Notes: a model not told the origin generated them from the letters alone. Shown: positions 18,160 to 27,265, counted from the first letter of the stretch. The stretch is 64,000 bases of DNA from CAZPUS01 sp964589825 (GCA_964589825.1 CAZPUS010000003.1:1-64000), one strand, 5' to 3'. Translations and numbers: made by a program.

Positions 18160-20052
18160 ATGGCCTTTACCACTAATATACATACTACGTGCTGCATACT
18201 GATTCTATTTTGGGGCATCGTCGTTCATGCCGAAGATGCACCGCTCGATTCCTGCAGCAATATATACGACTCACTGAACAACATCGCCGGGATAACGGCT
18301 AAGCGATATCTCGCAAAACCGACCCGGATCGATTCATTATACCCGGCAACCGGTATACCTGCATACCAGACATTTCACCGTGATGCCTACATGCTCGACG
18401 AGCTGCTTACCCGCCTCCCGGGAATGATCAGGATTACACGAACCACCTCGTCCTCTTTGAACCGAAGCCTCGTATACGGTTTTACCGCGCCGGTCACCCG
18501 GTATGCGCGTGGGACGGGTTTCATGAATGAAGCCGGTCTACACCGGGGTACCTCTCCGCCTCTTTCGGTACGAGAAATTTACGGAATTCATTCACCGCAA
18601 CCTTCTCATATCCGTCTTGGCCTTCATCCTCGTCAGATACTGCATCCGCATCTCTCGTTTCTCTGGGAAAACGGCCTCTTCAGCGAGAATGTACTTGATG
18701 CACGCTTCAGCAGACCCGTCACTCCTCATGCCTGGCTCAGCATTACCGCATATAACCTTTATTTCGAAGACGAACACTTCGATCATTCACCGGGCGATGT
18801 ATATAATTTTTACAAGGAGCTGGGAGCGGACACCACAACACTTATGAACGAAGGGTATACACCCCTAACCGAGGAAAAACGCTACACTGCACGAATCCTC
18901 TGGGATCCGTCGCGGCGTACCACCGGATCGTTTGCCTGGTCCTACGGAGAGCATTTACACGAACTGCATGACATTCTGGCCACAGATTCGCTGAGCTGGC
19001 AGAAACAAACACGCTTTCTCAACACAATCGCATCCGACGTTCGCACTACGCTCACCGAGGCTTCGGATATCACCGTCTCCTTTCTCGCTCGTTATAATAA
19101 TTCCAGCATAATGCCGCACAAACAAACACGTGCATTACGGGGAAGCCGGAGAGGACTGGCATGGAATATTACACCCCGGTTGGGAAGTCGCAATGATACC
19201 CTCTCGCTCAGCTACCAGGGGAATTCGGAACAAAGGAGCCTGTATCACGGAAATGAATGGAACACTAATTATCATACGTTTGACCTCTCAAACCGCAGCA
19301 GCAGGACTTTGTTTAATACAAGAGCACACACGATGAGCTCGATCGGCTACTCGTTTTTCAGGGTTGAAGATACCAGGGCAGCAGACTGGCGATGGCATCT
19401 GCACGGGAGCATCGACTATAACCGCTTTGTACTTAGCACATTCGGGGCACGTCGGCTGGCACGTTATGAGGTTCCGTATGATGTGAGATACAAACTGCCG
19501 GGATTTTTACTGGATCGGTATTATCATTTCGGCACCGATATCCGGTATACGACTTCCATGTTCTGGCTCAATGTCGGATATTTGGGCATCCGTGCAATTG
19601 ACAGTACCACCATCTCCCATGCATGGTGGCATGGCATCACACCCTATACACAGCCATCGGACGCACTGCTCATTGCGCCCTCCTTCGGCATATGGAAAGG
19701 GCTATACAGCCGCGGAGAAGCGCTGTTTTCCTCCACCCGCCCGTATGTCAAATCAACATTAATGGTCGGTTACGATAACCATCGTCCGGCGGTAAACCAC
19801 AGTTTCTCCCTCGAGCTGACATACGCCTACTGGAGCCCTCGCGACCCATCGCATGCCGGCGCAACCGCTCATCCCGAAATATGGACCCGTCCTATGTACG
19901 AACTCGGACTTCATGCTGCAATACAGATAAAGAGTTTTCGTCTCTTTTACAAAATCGATAACATCTTGAACAGAAAAATCGCCTACATGCCCGGGTATAC
20001 ACTCCCGGGCCTTACTTTCAGATGGGGATTTAACTGGTACCTTCCTCAATGA
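18160..20052 (+). CDS. TonB-dependent-receptor-like outer membrane barrel
   Basis: About 630 residues. ATG 18160 is preferred over GTG 18154, giving a signal peptide (CILILFWGIVVHA). Residues ~75-115 (AYMLDELLTRLPGMIRITRTT ending in YGFTAP) look like a reduced TonB plug. The rest alternates aromatic/polar beta strands. The C-terminus (YKIDNILNRKIAYMPGYTLPGLTFRWGFNW) closely follows the NxxDxxY..PGYPxPGRxFxxGxxW ending of TonB receptors. No TonB box or carboxypeptidase-like domain is evident. The substrate is unknown. It is convergent with the protease gene. Confidence 0.7.
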   Translation: MAFTTNIHTTCCILILFWGIVVHAEDAPLDSCSNIYDSLNNIAGITAKRYLAKPTRIDSLYPATGIPAYQTFHRDAYMLDELLTRLPGMIRITRTTSSSLNRSLVYGFTAPVTRYARGTGFMNEAGLHRGTSPPLSVREIYGIHSPQPSHIRLGLHPRQILHPHLSFLWENGLFSENVLDARFSRPVTPHAWLSITAYNLYFEDEHFDHSPGDVYNFYKELGADTTTLMNEGYTPLTEEKRYTARILWDPSRRTTGSFAWSYGEHLHELHDILATDSLSWQKQTRFLNTIASDVRTTLTEASDITVSFLARYNNSSIMPHKQTRALRGSRRGLAWNITPRLGSRNDTLSLSYQGNSEQRSLYHGNEWNTNYHTFDLSNRSSRTLFNTRAHTMSSIGYSFFRVEDTRAADWRWHLHGSIDYNRFVLSTFGARRLARYEVPYDVRYKLPGFLLDRYYHFGTDIRYTTSMFWLNVGYLGIRAIDSTTISHAWWHGITPYTQPSDALLIAPSFGIWKGLYSRGEALFSSTRPYVKSTLMVGYDNHRPAVNHSFSLELTYAYWSPRDPSHAGATAHPEIWTRPMYELGLHAAIQIKSFRLFYKIDNILNRKIAYMPGYTLPGLTFRWGFNWYLPQ

Positions 20053-20211
20053 ACGAACTCTGCAAGGTGCTATGGCGCCTGAACTGAAATAAAAGCGGTA
20101 ATTCTGGCGCATGTTCGTACACCAGTATGCTCGTTGGCCGATTCATGTTTTCCCGGAACACGCTTAGTGTGCATATCGCAGACGTTTTACAGACGGAATA
20201 ACCCCTTCGGG

Positions 20212-21945
20212 TCAATATACGGGTATTCGTGCAGTGTAACGGATTTGCCCATACCTCATTATCAGCAGAAAAAATCCTGCGCCGTCACTATTGCCAAGGG
20301 AAATTGTACCCTCGATTCTCATTTTATCAGAAGGTACCTGCTCATATGATTCATATCGCATGGTACCCATACAATCATAGAGCCTCACCTGAATATGCCC
20401 GGGGACGGCCTGGTGCGCTTTGCTACGAATGCCACTTTTTGTCGAAAGCGTTGCAACATACCGCACTCGCCTGTTGCCATTATTAGCCGACAGCGAATAA
20501 CAGTACAAGTTATGCGCATTGCGCCGAACCAGGGGCCGGTCACGTACCGCTGCGCTATCTGAAAAATCGTGGGTACATGCATATAATGCATCCGGTATCC
20601 CACGTCCATAGGCGGCATCGATGCTATCCTGAAACGGACTCAATTGACACGATTCATACAGCCGGCTTCGAACAGTCGCTGCACTGCAACCAGGTTGAGT
20701 CTGCATAATCAGCGCGCAGATACCCGCAACCACCGGAGTCGCAAATGAAGTGCCCGAACCGGCGATATAGCCGTCACCGGTGCAGGAGGGAAGCACGACC
20801 GAATCTGCCTGTGCACAGAGATCGGGTACGATACGCCCATCCGCTGCGGGGCCACGGCTGCTAAGATCCCATAAGGAAAGATCTCTGTCAACCCCGCCTA
20901 CCGAAATTACGCCCGGCGCATCGGCCGGGGCACTCACAGTAGGATTCCCCTGACCATCAACTGCGCCTTCATTGCCCATCGCATTCACGATAATGGTATT
21001 GTGCTGCCGCGCGTATTGCGCCGCTTTCCGCGAAATCCCGGTCGTTGCTCCATCCATTTCATCATAGGTGTATCCGCCTTCCCCGGCATCGAAATCGAAT
21101 CGATACGCAAGCGAGCTCGTTACTATATCCGCCCCAGACTCCACTGCCCACTGCAGCGCCGCGATCCAGTTATCCTCTTCCACATGACGTTCATAGCTTC
21201 CACACTCGGTACGTGCCAGCAGTATCTCCGCTCCATATGCACTACCCGCAAATCGTCCGGGCAGATACCCGCATATAAGTGAAAGCACCCTGGCCCCGTG
21301 GCAAAAATCGACTCCGAGCGAATCACATTCATTATCCACAAAACTGCTTTCCGCACGTATGCCACCCCTCTGTTTCAATGAATCAAAACATGGATGAGAA
21401 AGATCAAAACCCGCATCGAGACAAGCGATGGTAATTCCCTCGCCCGGCACCTGTCCACGAGTGGAGCATATAAACGCATGTGCCCCGGGAATTGATACCA
21501 TTTTCAGCTGTTCGTACCCAGCCCCATATACCGAATCATCCGTACTCCCTGTACGTTTTGACAATGGCTTTTCCTGAGGCAGGCGGTGTTCAACCTTTCG
21601 TACAGCGGAAATGCCACGTACCCATGGCAATGCCTCCAAAGAATCGTATAACCGCACAGGCAATCTGAAACTTGCCATTAGCGCCCATGAAAAAAAATGC
21701 CTGGGTTGTGCTCCCAGGCATTCTATTTTGTCCAGCGCGTCCGTAATCGATATTTTCTTCATTGCCGCAGTATCGAGCAGCACCCATGCATTGTAGGTGC
21801 TATCGGCGGCACCGGATCGAAGCGCAATACCACCTTTAGTTTCTCTTTGAAGCTGCACGCTACCTCCAACCGCACATCCCACTATCAACACAAAACCTAT
21901 TACAACTCGCGCACATTTGTCTATACGCAGCAGCACGGATCCCAT
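20212..21945 (-). CDS. Secreted subtilisin-like (S8) serine protease with CTD-like tail
   Basis: 577 residues. Signal peptide (VVIGFVLIVGCAVGG). An inhibitor_I9-like propeptide region at ~50-125 is followed by an S8 catalytic domain with Asp177 (CLDAGFDLSH), His216 (CHGARVLS), oxyanion Asn325 (GNEGA) and Ser400 (GSGTSFATP). All four key residues are present. The last ~60 residues (QVRLYDCMGTMRYESYE, GAGFFLLIMRYG) resemble a type A type-IX secretion CTD. It starts 22 nt after the OmpA/TSP3 gene and is probably cotranscribed. The reading frame contains a perfect terminator-like hairpin at residues 75-84 (see 21690-21722). The target is unknown. Confidence 0.85.
   Translation of the reverse strand: MGSVLLRIDKCARVVIGFVLIVGCAVGGSVQLQRETKGGIALRSGAADSTYNAWVLLDTAAMKKISITDALDKIECLGAQPRHFFSWALMASFRLPVRLYDSLEALPWVRGISAVRKVEHRLPQEKPLSKRTGSTDDSVYGAGYEQLKMVSIPGAHAFICSTRGQVPGEGITIACLDAGFDLSHPCFDSLKQRGGIRAESSFVDNECDSLGVDFCHGARVLSLICGYLPGRFAGSAYGAEILLARTECGSYERHVEEDNWIAALQWAVESGADIVTSSLAYRFDFDAGEGGYTYDEMDGATTGISRKAAQYARQHNTIIVNAMGNEGAVDGQGNPTVSAPADAPGVISVGGVDRDLSLWDLSSRGPAADGRIVPDLCAQADSVVLPSCTGDGYIAGSGTSFATPVVAGICALIMQTQPGCSAATVRSRLYESCQLSPFQDSIDAAYGRGIPDALYACTHDFSDSAAVRDRPLVRRNAHNLYCYSLSANNGNRRVRYVATLSTKSGIRSKAHQAVPGHIQVRLYDCMGTMRYESYEQVPSDKMRIEGTISLGNSDGAGFFLLIMRYGQIRYTARIPVY
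21690..21722 (-). terminator. Intrinsic-terminator-like hairpin inside the protease frame
   Basis: On the coding (minus) strand AATGCCTGGG (21722-21713), loop AGCACAA, then CCCAGGCATT (21705-21696) form a perfect 10-bp stem. It runs directly into an 8-T tract (21697-21690). This is the textbook layout of a factor-independent terminator, yet it lies about 220 nt into the S8 protease gene, encoding ECLGAQPRHFF. It may be an intragenic attenuator or chance. The T8 tract could also slip. Confidence 0.55.
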
Positions 21946-21967
21946 TTACGTCACACCCGACTCGTAC

Positions 21968-23821
21968 CTACTTGATCCGTTTAATCTCGATACGACGATT
22001 CTCCTGACGCCCTGATGCGGTACGATTATCCGCAATCGGACGCTTTGGGCCATAGCCCTGGACTACAATACGCTCAGGATCGATACCCTGCGATACGAGA
22101 TACTGCTTGACAGACTGGGCACGCATACGGGAAAGACGCATATTGGTGGAGAGTTTTCCCATACTGTCGGTATGTCCCTGCACTTCGATTTTCACCTCGG
22201 GACACTCTTTCATCTTTTTTACTATGGGATTGAGATATTTGTACGAATCAAAGGTCATTTCACTGTGACCGCTCTTAAAATTGACCCCGCGCATCACTTT
22301 ATGTTGTGGAAAATCGCACTCTTTTTTCTCTTTCTTTTTCTCGTCCGGACAACCGTCTTCGTCCTTATAATTATTGAATGTCTCGGGCTTATTGGGACAT
22401 TTATCCTCAATATCCTTAATACCGTCCTGGTCGTTGTCCAAATCCGGACAGCCGTCTTCATCCTCGAAGCGATCAAAATCCTCGGCCTCGTTTATACATT
22501 TGTCCAGTGAATCGGGCACCCCGTCTTTGTCGTTATCCGTGTCAGCACACCCGTCACCGTCTTCGTAGCCGTCAAAATCCTCAGCTTCTTTGGGGCATTT
22601 ATCCTCTACATCCGGAATGCCATCCTCGTCGTTATCCCTGTCGGGACACCCGTCACTATCCTGATGTCCGTCATCGTCCTCCGCCTCGTCAGGACATTTA
22701 TCTTCTTTGTCCGGAATTCCGTCACTGTCATTGTCGTTATCCGGACATCCGTCGGCGTCTTCGAAGCCGTCAATATCCTCCGCGTCCTTGGGGCAGCGGT
22801 CGACATCGTCCTTTATCCCGTCGTGATCGGCATCCTGGGCGGTCAGAAAGCCCTTCCATCCAAACGCGAACTGGACTCCCCACTGCGGCACGACACTGGT
22901 TCGGTACCTTTTGTTGCTACCCTCCCCCCATGTAAACCATTTCTCACGTTCAGATACCCCGATATCCGCCCCAATTTTGACGAAAATACCGGTAGGTGAA
23001 GTCACTTTGATTCCGGGAGTCACCCACATGGGATCACGGCGGATATTGGTTATGTCCTCGATAACGGTAATCGCCCGTATCTCCGAGGCATACTCTACAA
23101 AAAACGTGAATACGTCTGCCGGGACATACTCGAGCCCCGCATTGAGATCACCAGTAATTTCCCGATCCCCGTTGGTAGGAATATTGACGATACCGTTGAC
23201 ATGCAGCTGCAGAGGCGTTTTGCAGCACGGAGCCCTGAAATCGAGAGTCCACAAAAGCCCGCCCTTTATTACAAAACGTTCCGCATTGAACACATCCGGT
23301 TCCTTCTCCGGGTCCTCGGAATGATAATAGTAGGAATGACGCGGATAGATGCCACCGTTCATACCGGTAAGATCCGCCGCAATACCCACAATATACGACT
23401 GATAGAAAAGACGCTGATCCGTGGGCGGTGGATAGAGCATTTTGCTGCTTATTTCAAAATCCCCAATCGCAAAATCGCTTGGTCCGCCATCCTCTTCAAG
23501 CACGCCATCCCAGTAAAACGGTAACTGCACCCCGATATCCCACCAGGAAAGGACACCCATGGTCAAATAAATATTGGATGAAAGCAGACTTGCGGTATTA
23601 TCTAACCCGTCCAGATTTGAAATGCGAGGATGGGATCTCCACTCGAAAAAATCGGTCGACTGTGCATAATTGGTTCCCATACCCACACGCATACTTGCAC
23701 TGCCCAGTGTTTTTGCCGATTTGGTGCGTACCACACCCTGCTGGGTACCCGAATTGAGATTGGCTGCACATATCCCTGCGCAGACGAGTATTCCCGTAAT
23801 TACTCTCATGTGTATGTGCAT
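21968..23821 (-). CDS. OmpA-family protein with TSP3 calcium-binding repeats
   Basis: 617 residues. ATG 23821 follows GGAGGAG by 6 nt; the frame is open to 23881 but that part lacks an SD. A signal peptide (RVITGILVCAGICAA) is followed by a ~300-residue beta-barrel-like region. Five thrombospondin type 3 repeats (DxDxDGIPDxxDKCPxEAED) occupy ~330-493. The C-terminal OmpA/MotB peptidoglycan-binding domain (EVQGHTDSMG, LSxxRAxSV, QGYGPKRPIADN, GRxxNRRIEI) closes the protein. Family role: outer membrane to cell-wall link, with a Ca2+-stiffened stalk. The protease gene follows by 22 nt. A palindrome ATGATATCAT (23859-23868) lies ~40 nt upstream of the start. Confidence 0.9.
   Translation of the reverse strand: MHIHMRVITGILVCAGICAANLNSGTQQGVVRTKSAKTLGSASMRVGMGTNYAQSTDFFEWRSHPRISNLDGLDNTASLLSSNIYLTMGVLSWWDIGVQLPFYWDGVLEEDGGPSDFAIGDFEISSKMLYPPPTDQRLFYQSYIVGIAADLTGMNGGIYPRHSYYYHSEDPEKEPDVFNAERFVIKGGLLWTLDFRAPCCKTPLQLHVNGIVNIPTNGDREITGDLNAGLEYVPADVFTFFVEYASEIRAITVIEDITNIRRDPMWVTPGIKVTSPTGIFVKIGADIGVSEREKWFTWGEGSNKRYRTSVVPQWGVQFAFGWKGFLTAQDADHDGIKDDVDRCPKDAEDIDGFEDADGCPDNDNDSDGIPDKEDKCPDEAEDDDGHQDSDGCPDRDNDEDGIPDVEDKCPKEAEDFDGYEDGDGCADTDNDKDGVPDSLDKCINEAEDFDRFEDEDGCPDLDNDQDGIKDIEDKCPNKPETFNNYKDEDGCPDEKKKEKKECDFPQHKVMRGVNFKSGHSEMTFDSYKYLNPIVKKMKECPEVKIEVQGHTDSMGKLSTNMRLSRMRAQSVKQYLVSQGIDPERIVVQGYGPKRPIADNRTASGRQENRRIEIKRIK
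22343..22834 (-). repeat. Tandem TSP3 repeat array within the OmpA-family gene
   Basis: Five consecutive ~36-residue units, each with DxDxDGxxDxxDxCP followed by an acidic xxAEDxDGxxDxDGCPD segment. Units are diverged at the nucleotide level, so this is a protein repeat rather than a recent DNA duplication. The Cys and Asp ladder is the known Ca2+-binding pattern of thrombospondin type 3 repeats. Confidence 0.85.
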
Positions 23822-23995
23822 AATTTTCTCCTCCTCAACTATAAAAACCCTCATCTGAATGATATCATCCGATGAATACAATAAAGCACTACTGTTTTCT
23901 CTTTAGGTAATATAATTTTCGGACAGACAAAATAAAAGCATTTGAACAAAAAAAGATATCTGTCGCATGATCAGGCTGCGGTGAGTCTGTATTAT

Positions 23996-24778
23996 TTACC
24001 CACGTAGCAACGAAAAACACCCAACCGCTGATAAAAGAAACACCGCTTCGCACGTTTCATTTATCGCACCGACACAGTCACCGGTAATCCCCCGCAGATA
24101 CCGCCATATCCACAGCAACATACAACCGGATACACAGAGTGCCGCCAGAGAACAAGCCCATATCTCCACGCCCCAGAGCAGTCCAACGGCGAACATGATC
24201 GCACAGCTGTGAAGCACCGTTAGCCATGACAGCCAGCCCCTGCAGGTAAACGCCCCCCCCATACCATTAGTTTTATATGGGGTATACGGTATCAGTGCAA
24301 GCACCAACGCCTGTACACACCTCGCTACGATGATTGCGGCGAACACCGCCTCGGGGTGTCCTGCAAAAACAAACGTGTACACACGCCATTTTACCAGTAA
24401 CAGCATCACTACTGCCATGACGCCAAAGCTTCCCAGCCGGGAATCTTTCATGACCTGCAACATCTTTTCAGGATTGTGCCGGGCACCGATACCGTCGGCA
24501 ATATCACCGAAGCCGTCCACATGTATGCCACCGGTTATCACAATCCCTGTTCCAAGAAGAATGAGGGCGCATATATCGACGGGCATAGAGGGGACAATAC
24601 CGCATCCATACCATACAAGCCACAAAATAGCTGCAATAATTGCCCCTGCATATGGGAAAAAAAGAAGCGTTCGACAAAAGTGCGCCGTATCGTTACCCCA
24701 AATCGGAATAACTGTCAGTGTTCTGAGAGTGCTTACCCAGGGCCTCCACATATAGTCTGACACCAGACGCCGTATCAT
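23996..24778 (-). CDS. cobS: Adenosylcobinamide-GDP ribazoletransferase (cobalamin synthase)
   Basis: 260-residue polytopic membrane protein. The family motif is seen as GGIHVDGFGDIADGIGARHNPEKMLQVMKDSRLGSFG, which contains the Mg2+-binding D-G-x-x-D-x-x-D-G. It joins adenosylcobinamide-GDP to alpha-ribazole(-phosphate), the last assembly step of a cobamide. The start overlaps the cobU stop by 4 nt (ATGA). It is the last gene of cobO-cbiR-cobU-cobS. Confidence 0.92.
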   Translation of the reverse strand: MIRRLVSDYMWRPWVSTLRTLTVIPIWGNDTAHFCRTLLFFPYAGAIIAAILWLVWYGCGIVPSMPVDICALILLGTGIVITGGIHVDGFGDIADGIGARHNPEKMLQVMKDSRLGSFGVMAVVMLLLVKWRVYTFVFAGHPEAVFAAIIVARCVQALVLALIPYTPYKTNGMGGAFTCRGWLSWLTVLHSCAIMFAVGLLWGVEIWACSLAALCVSGCMLLWIWRYLRGITGDCVGAINETCEAVFLLSAVGCFSLLRG

Positions 24779-25320
24779 TGTTCCTCCGCCTTAATACATA
24801 CCGGTATTCCACTGACACACAGGTAGACACCGTCCGCGCACGAGGCGACTTCCCTGTTGAGCCGCCCCGCCTCATCTCTGAAATCCCTGCTCATTCGATC
24901 GGCCGGCACCAGCCCCCAGCCCACTTCATTGGTGACCACATACAAGGTAACACCTACACGATGCTTCACTGAATCAAACTCCTGCACCAGATCGGTTACG
25001 GCACGACGGACTTTGTCTATATCGTTACCATAGGCATAAAAGGTGTTTCCGAGCCATACGGTAAGACAATCTATTATCGCCACGCTTTTTGCAGGGAGTT
25101 GGGAAATAGAGGTGGCGAGTTCATATGGCGCTTCTATGGTAAAAAATTCACCTTTGCGCTGATTCTGATGAACAATAATACGCTTGCGCATCTCTGCATC
25201 GCAGGCTTCGGCTGTCGCGATAAAATATTTTCGCCGCGCGTCAAGACTTCTGCAGGCATGCAACGCATAGTCACTTTTTCCGCTGCGGGCTCCACCGGTA
25301 ATCAAAAAGATCGATCCCAT
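24775..25320 (-). CDS. cobU: Adenosylcobinamide kinase / guanylyltransferase
   Basis: 181 residues. P-loop GGARSGKS at 9-16. The guanylylated His region is seen as VHQNQRKGEFFTIEAP (His51), and the family segments IIDCLTVWLGN and VTNEVGWGLVP are present. It phosphorylates adenosylcobinamide and converts the phosphate to adenosylcobinamide-GDP. The start lies inside the end of cbiR (19-nt overlap) and the stop overlaps cobS, so the genes are translationally coupled. Confidence 0.92.
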   Translation of the reverse strand: MGSIFLITGGARSGKSDYALHACRSLDARRKYFIATAEACDAEMRKRIIVHQNQRKGEFFTIEAPYELATSISQLPAKSVAIIDCLTVWLGNTFYAYGNDIDKVRRAVTDLVQEFDSVKHRVGVTLYVVTNEVGWGLVPADRMSRDFRDEAGRLNREVASCADGVYLCVSGIPVCIKAEEQ

Positions 25321-26129
25321 AATCTCCTAATCATATTCAGTGAACCGTATACATCATGTGGTGAAAATACTTCAAGCGTGACGACATGCCTGTAACTACG
25401 AAGCATCGAAAGAATTCGCCTTACGGTGCTATCCTTCTCATGGCACAAACTCTGATGATCTCGGATCGCCGAGACGCCATGAAGGTGGACTACCCGTGTC
25501 AAAGGCAACATCGTCTCCAGTTGCTCCAGCCAACCGTCGCTTTTTTCTGACAAAAGATGCCCTATATCACAGCAGAGTGCGCATCCCGCATCAGCACTAA
25601 AGCCGGCATGCCACTGCCATGGATATCCCAGATTTTCAATGCATAAAAGTCGGGGATCCGAAATTGCGTTGTGCACAATCCATTCTATACCTTCGCGGCA
25701 ATGACTCTGCCATTTTTTTTTCTTCTCTTCACTCGCCCCTTTTTCAATCCCTTCACAATGTAAAACATACGCATACGGAGACAACGGGGCAACTGCATCG
25801 GCGATTTTGTGTATGGTTGTCAGCATTCGCTCCCGCATGTCTCTATCCGATGCACCGAGTATCAGGTCCGTTGGCAGGTGTATTGTGTAGGAAAGATCAT
25901 AATCCCGTGCAAGTAAACAGAGCTCATCTATCTCTTTTTTAGCAGGGATATTTCCCATATCATTCGATTCGAAGAGAATCAGCTCAAAATCGTCCACCAG
26001 TGGAGCCATACGCCTGATATTGGGCAAAATTTCATCAGGATACACATAAGAGGTACATCCAAGCCTGAACGGCAACGCGGTTTTTCGCGGCCTGCCTTTT
26101 CCTCCGACATGGTTTGTGTGTTTATTCAT
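25302..26129 (-). CDS. cbiR: Cobamide-remodelling phosphodiesterase CbiR
   Basis: A 275-residue TIM-barrel protein of the AP-endonuclease 2 superfamily. The opening PFRLGCTSYVYPDEILPNIRRMAPLVDD closely follows my memory of Akkermansia CbiR (LGxTSYIYPADILPN). Metal-ligand candidates lie at the strand ends: ENLGYP (Glu), CCDIGHLL (Asp, His), VVHLHGV (His), DHQSL (His) and TLEVF (Glu). CbiR removes the lower-ligand nucleotide from imported cobamides so CobU/CobS can rebuild them with another base. The position between cobO and cobU supports this over a generic sugar isomerase. It overlaps cobO by 4 nt and cobU by 19 nt. Confidence 0.82.
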   Translation of the reverse strand: MNKHTNHVGGKGRPRKTALPFRLGCTSYVYPDEILPNIRRMAPLVDDFELILFESNDMGNIPAKKEIDELCLLARDYDLSYTIHLPTDLILGASDRDMRERMLTTIHKIADAVAPLSPYAYVLHCEGIEKGASEEKKKKWQSHCREGIEWIVHNAISDPRLLCIENLGYPWQWHAGFSADAGCALCCDIGHLLSEKSDGWLEQLETMLPLTRVVHLHGVSAIRDHQSLCHEKDSTVRRILSMLRSYRHVVTLEVFSPHDVYGSLNMIRRLWDRSF

Positions 26130-26644
26130 TTTTCAATTCCAGTACGCGCACCCACTCCATTGGAAAAATAGTGCTTGACCTCATGTATTTCACTTACCAG
26201 ATCCGCATGTGCAATGAGATCGGGATGAGCATTTCTTCCGGTTATCACGACTTCCGTGGCACGATTTTTTTGTCCTATTGCCTGCAAAAGCTCCTTTATA
26301 CTCACGAGACCCAGTGAAACCGCAACATTCGCTTCATCGAGCACGACAATATCGTATGTTCCCTCCCTGAGGGTTTTCGTGCATTCTGCAAAGCCTCGGC
26401 TGGCCTTTGCTCTATCTTCATTCGATGGCTCTCCCTTTATAAATCTCCCGAGCCCGCACTGATGAACCGTTATAAGGGGGGACAGTTTTTTGAGAGCTTC
26501 GATTTCACTGTAAAGGCGCCCCTTTACAAATTGCATAAAGTAGACGCGCCTTCCCGCACCTGCCGCTCTCACCGCCAATCCGATGGCCGCAGTGGTTTTG
26601 CCTTTTCCGTTTCCGGTGTAAACCTGTACATATCCTTTTTCCAT
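26126..26644 (-). CDS. cobO: Corrinoid adenosyltransferase (CobA/CobO type)
   Basis: 172 residues. P-loop GNGKGKTTAA at 11-20, YFMQFVKG and the Walker-B-like IVVLDEANVA, all typical of the CobA/CobO/BtuR family, which transfers 5'-deoxyadenosine from ATP to cob(I)alamin or cobyrinate. ATG 26644 follows AAGGAGG closely. It is the first gene of the remodelling operon. No cobalamin riboswitch was found in the 540 bp upstream. Confidence 0.92.
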   Translation of the reverse strand: MEKGYVQVYTGNGKGKTTAAIGLAVRAAGAGRRVYFMQFVKGRLYSEIEALKKLSPLITVHQCGLGRFIKGEPSNEDRAKASRGFAECTKTLREGTYDIVVLDEANVAVSLGLVSIKELLQAIGQKNRATEVVITGRNAHPDLIAHADLVSEIHEVKHYFSNGVGARTGIEK

Positions 26645-27187
26645 TCTTCCTCCTTTTCACCGTCTTATCCGGCTCATATCAGGTCAGGATCACGGTTCAA
26701 AAGCCAGGTAATTGTGCCGTAGCCACATTGATGAAGTGAAACCTCAGTATGCGATCGCCTGGTAATTTTTCTCATTCAGCTATGCCGATGACGTCGTGTT
26801 TTACAGGCCAAAAAGGCTCGTATTACTATGCCGTCTCTGTTAAAAAAGTACATCTCCCGCCTCGATCCGGTTATGGAAATCATTACTTTTCTGCAGACAA
26901 CCACATGATAACGACACCCTCATTTCCCTGTCTTCACATAAAAACCATGTCGACTTTTGTTGAGCTGCATTAATCGATTTTGTTGATGAAAGATGCGGTG
27001 AGTTTTACGATTTTTTGCTTTCCCGAAAATAAGAGATTTAACCTTGCTGATCGACCCATTATTCCCGAGAATGCCAGTGCTGTGCGGATGGCAGAATAGT
27101 TCGTATCCCAAATCGTTAGTATCGGGATGAGTTAGGAAAAATTCACCTATCCCTGCCTTTTTCGTGTACCCTGCACTCTATTTTATA
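26645..27187. other. Intergenic region between tRNA-His and cobO
   Basis: 543 bp with no supported gene; short frames on both strands lack SDs and protein-like composition. It should contain the cobO promoter. It was examined for a B12-box (AGYCMGGAGACCNGCC-like) on the minus strand and none was found. No good terminator after the tRNA was seen. Confidence 0.4.
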
Positions 27188-27265
27188 TGGGGTGGTAGGT
27201 GGGACTCGAACCCACAGCCCCTGGAACCACAATCCAGTGCTCTAACCGGTTGAGCTACAACCACC
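27188..27265 (-). tRNA. tRNA-His (GTG)
   Basis: Folds as a cloverleaf: D arm TAGCTCAACCGGTTAGAGC, anticodon stem CTGGA/TCCAG around loop TTGTGGT (anticodon GTG), and T arm GTGGG-TTCGAGT-CCCAC. It carries the G(-1):C73 pair typical of tRNA-His, and CCA is encoded. There is one U-U mismatch in the acceptor stem. It begins 15 nt after the stop of the CBM9-like gene and may be processed from that transcript. Confidence 0.93.

Noticed and set aside
19990..20011. Inverted repeat GCCCGGG/CCCGGGC near the end of the TonB-like gene as a terminator
   Set aside because: No U-tract, and it encodes the conserved PGYTLPG motif of TonB receptors, so the symmetry follows from the repeated Pro-Gly codons.
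26645..26940. Cobalamin riboswitch upstream of cobO
   Set aside because: The minus strand has no B12-box or conserved core. The nearest resemblance (GGTCAGGATCACGG, near 26681-26694) is on the wrong strand and isolated.
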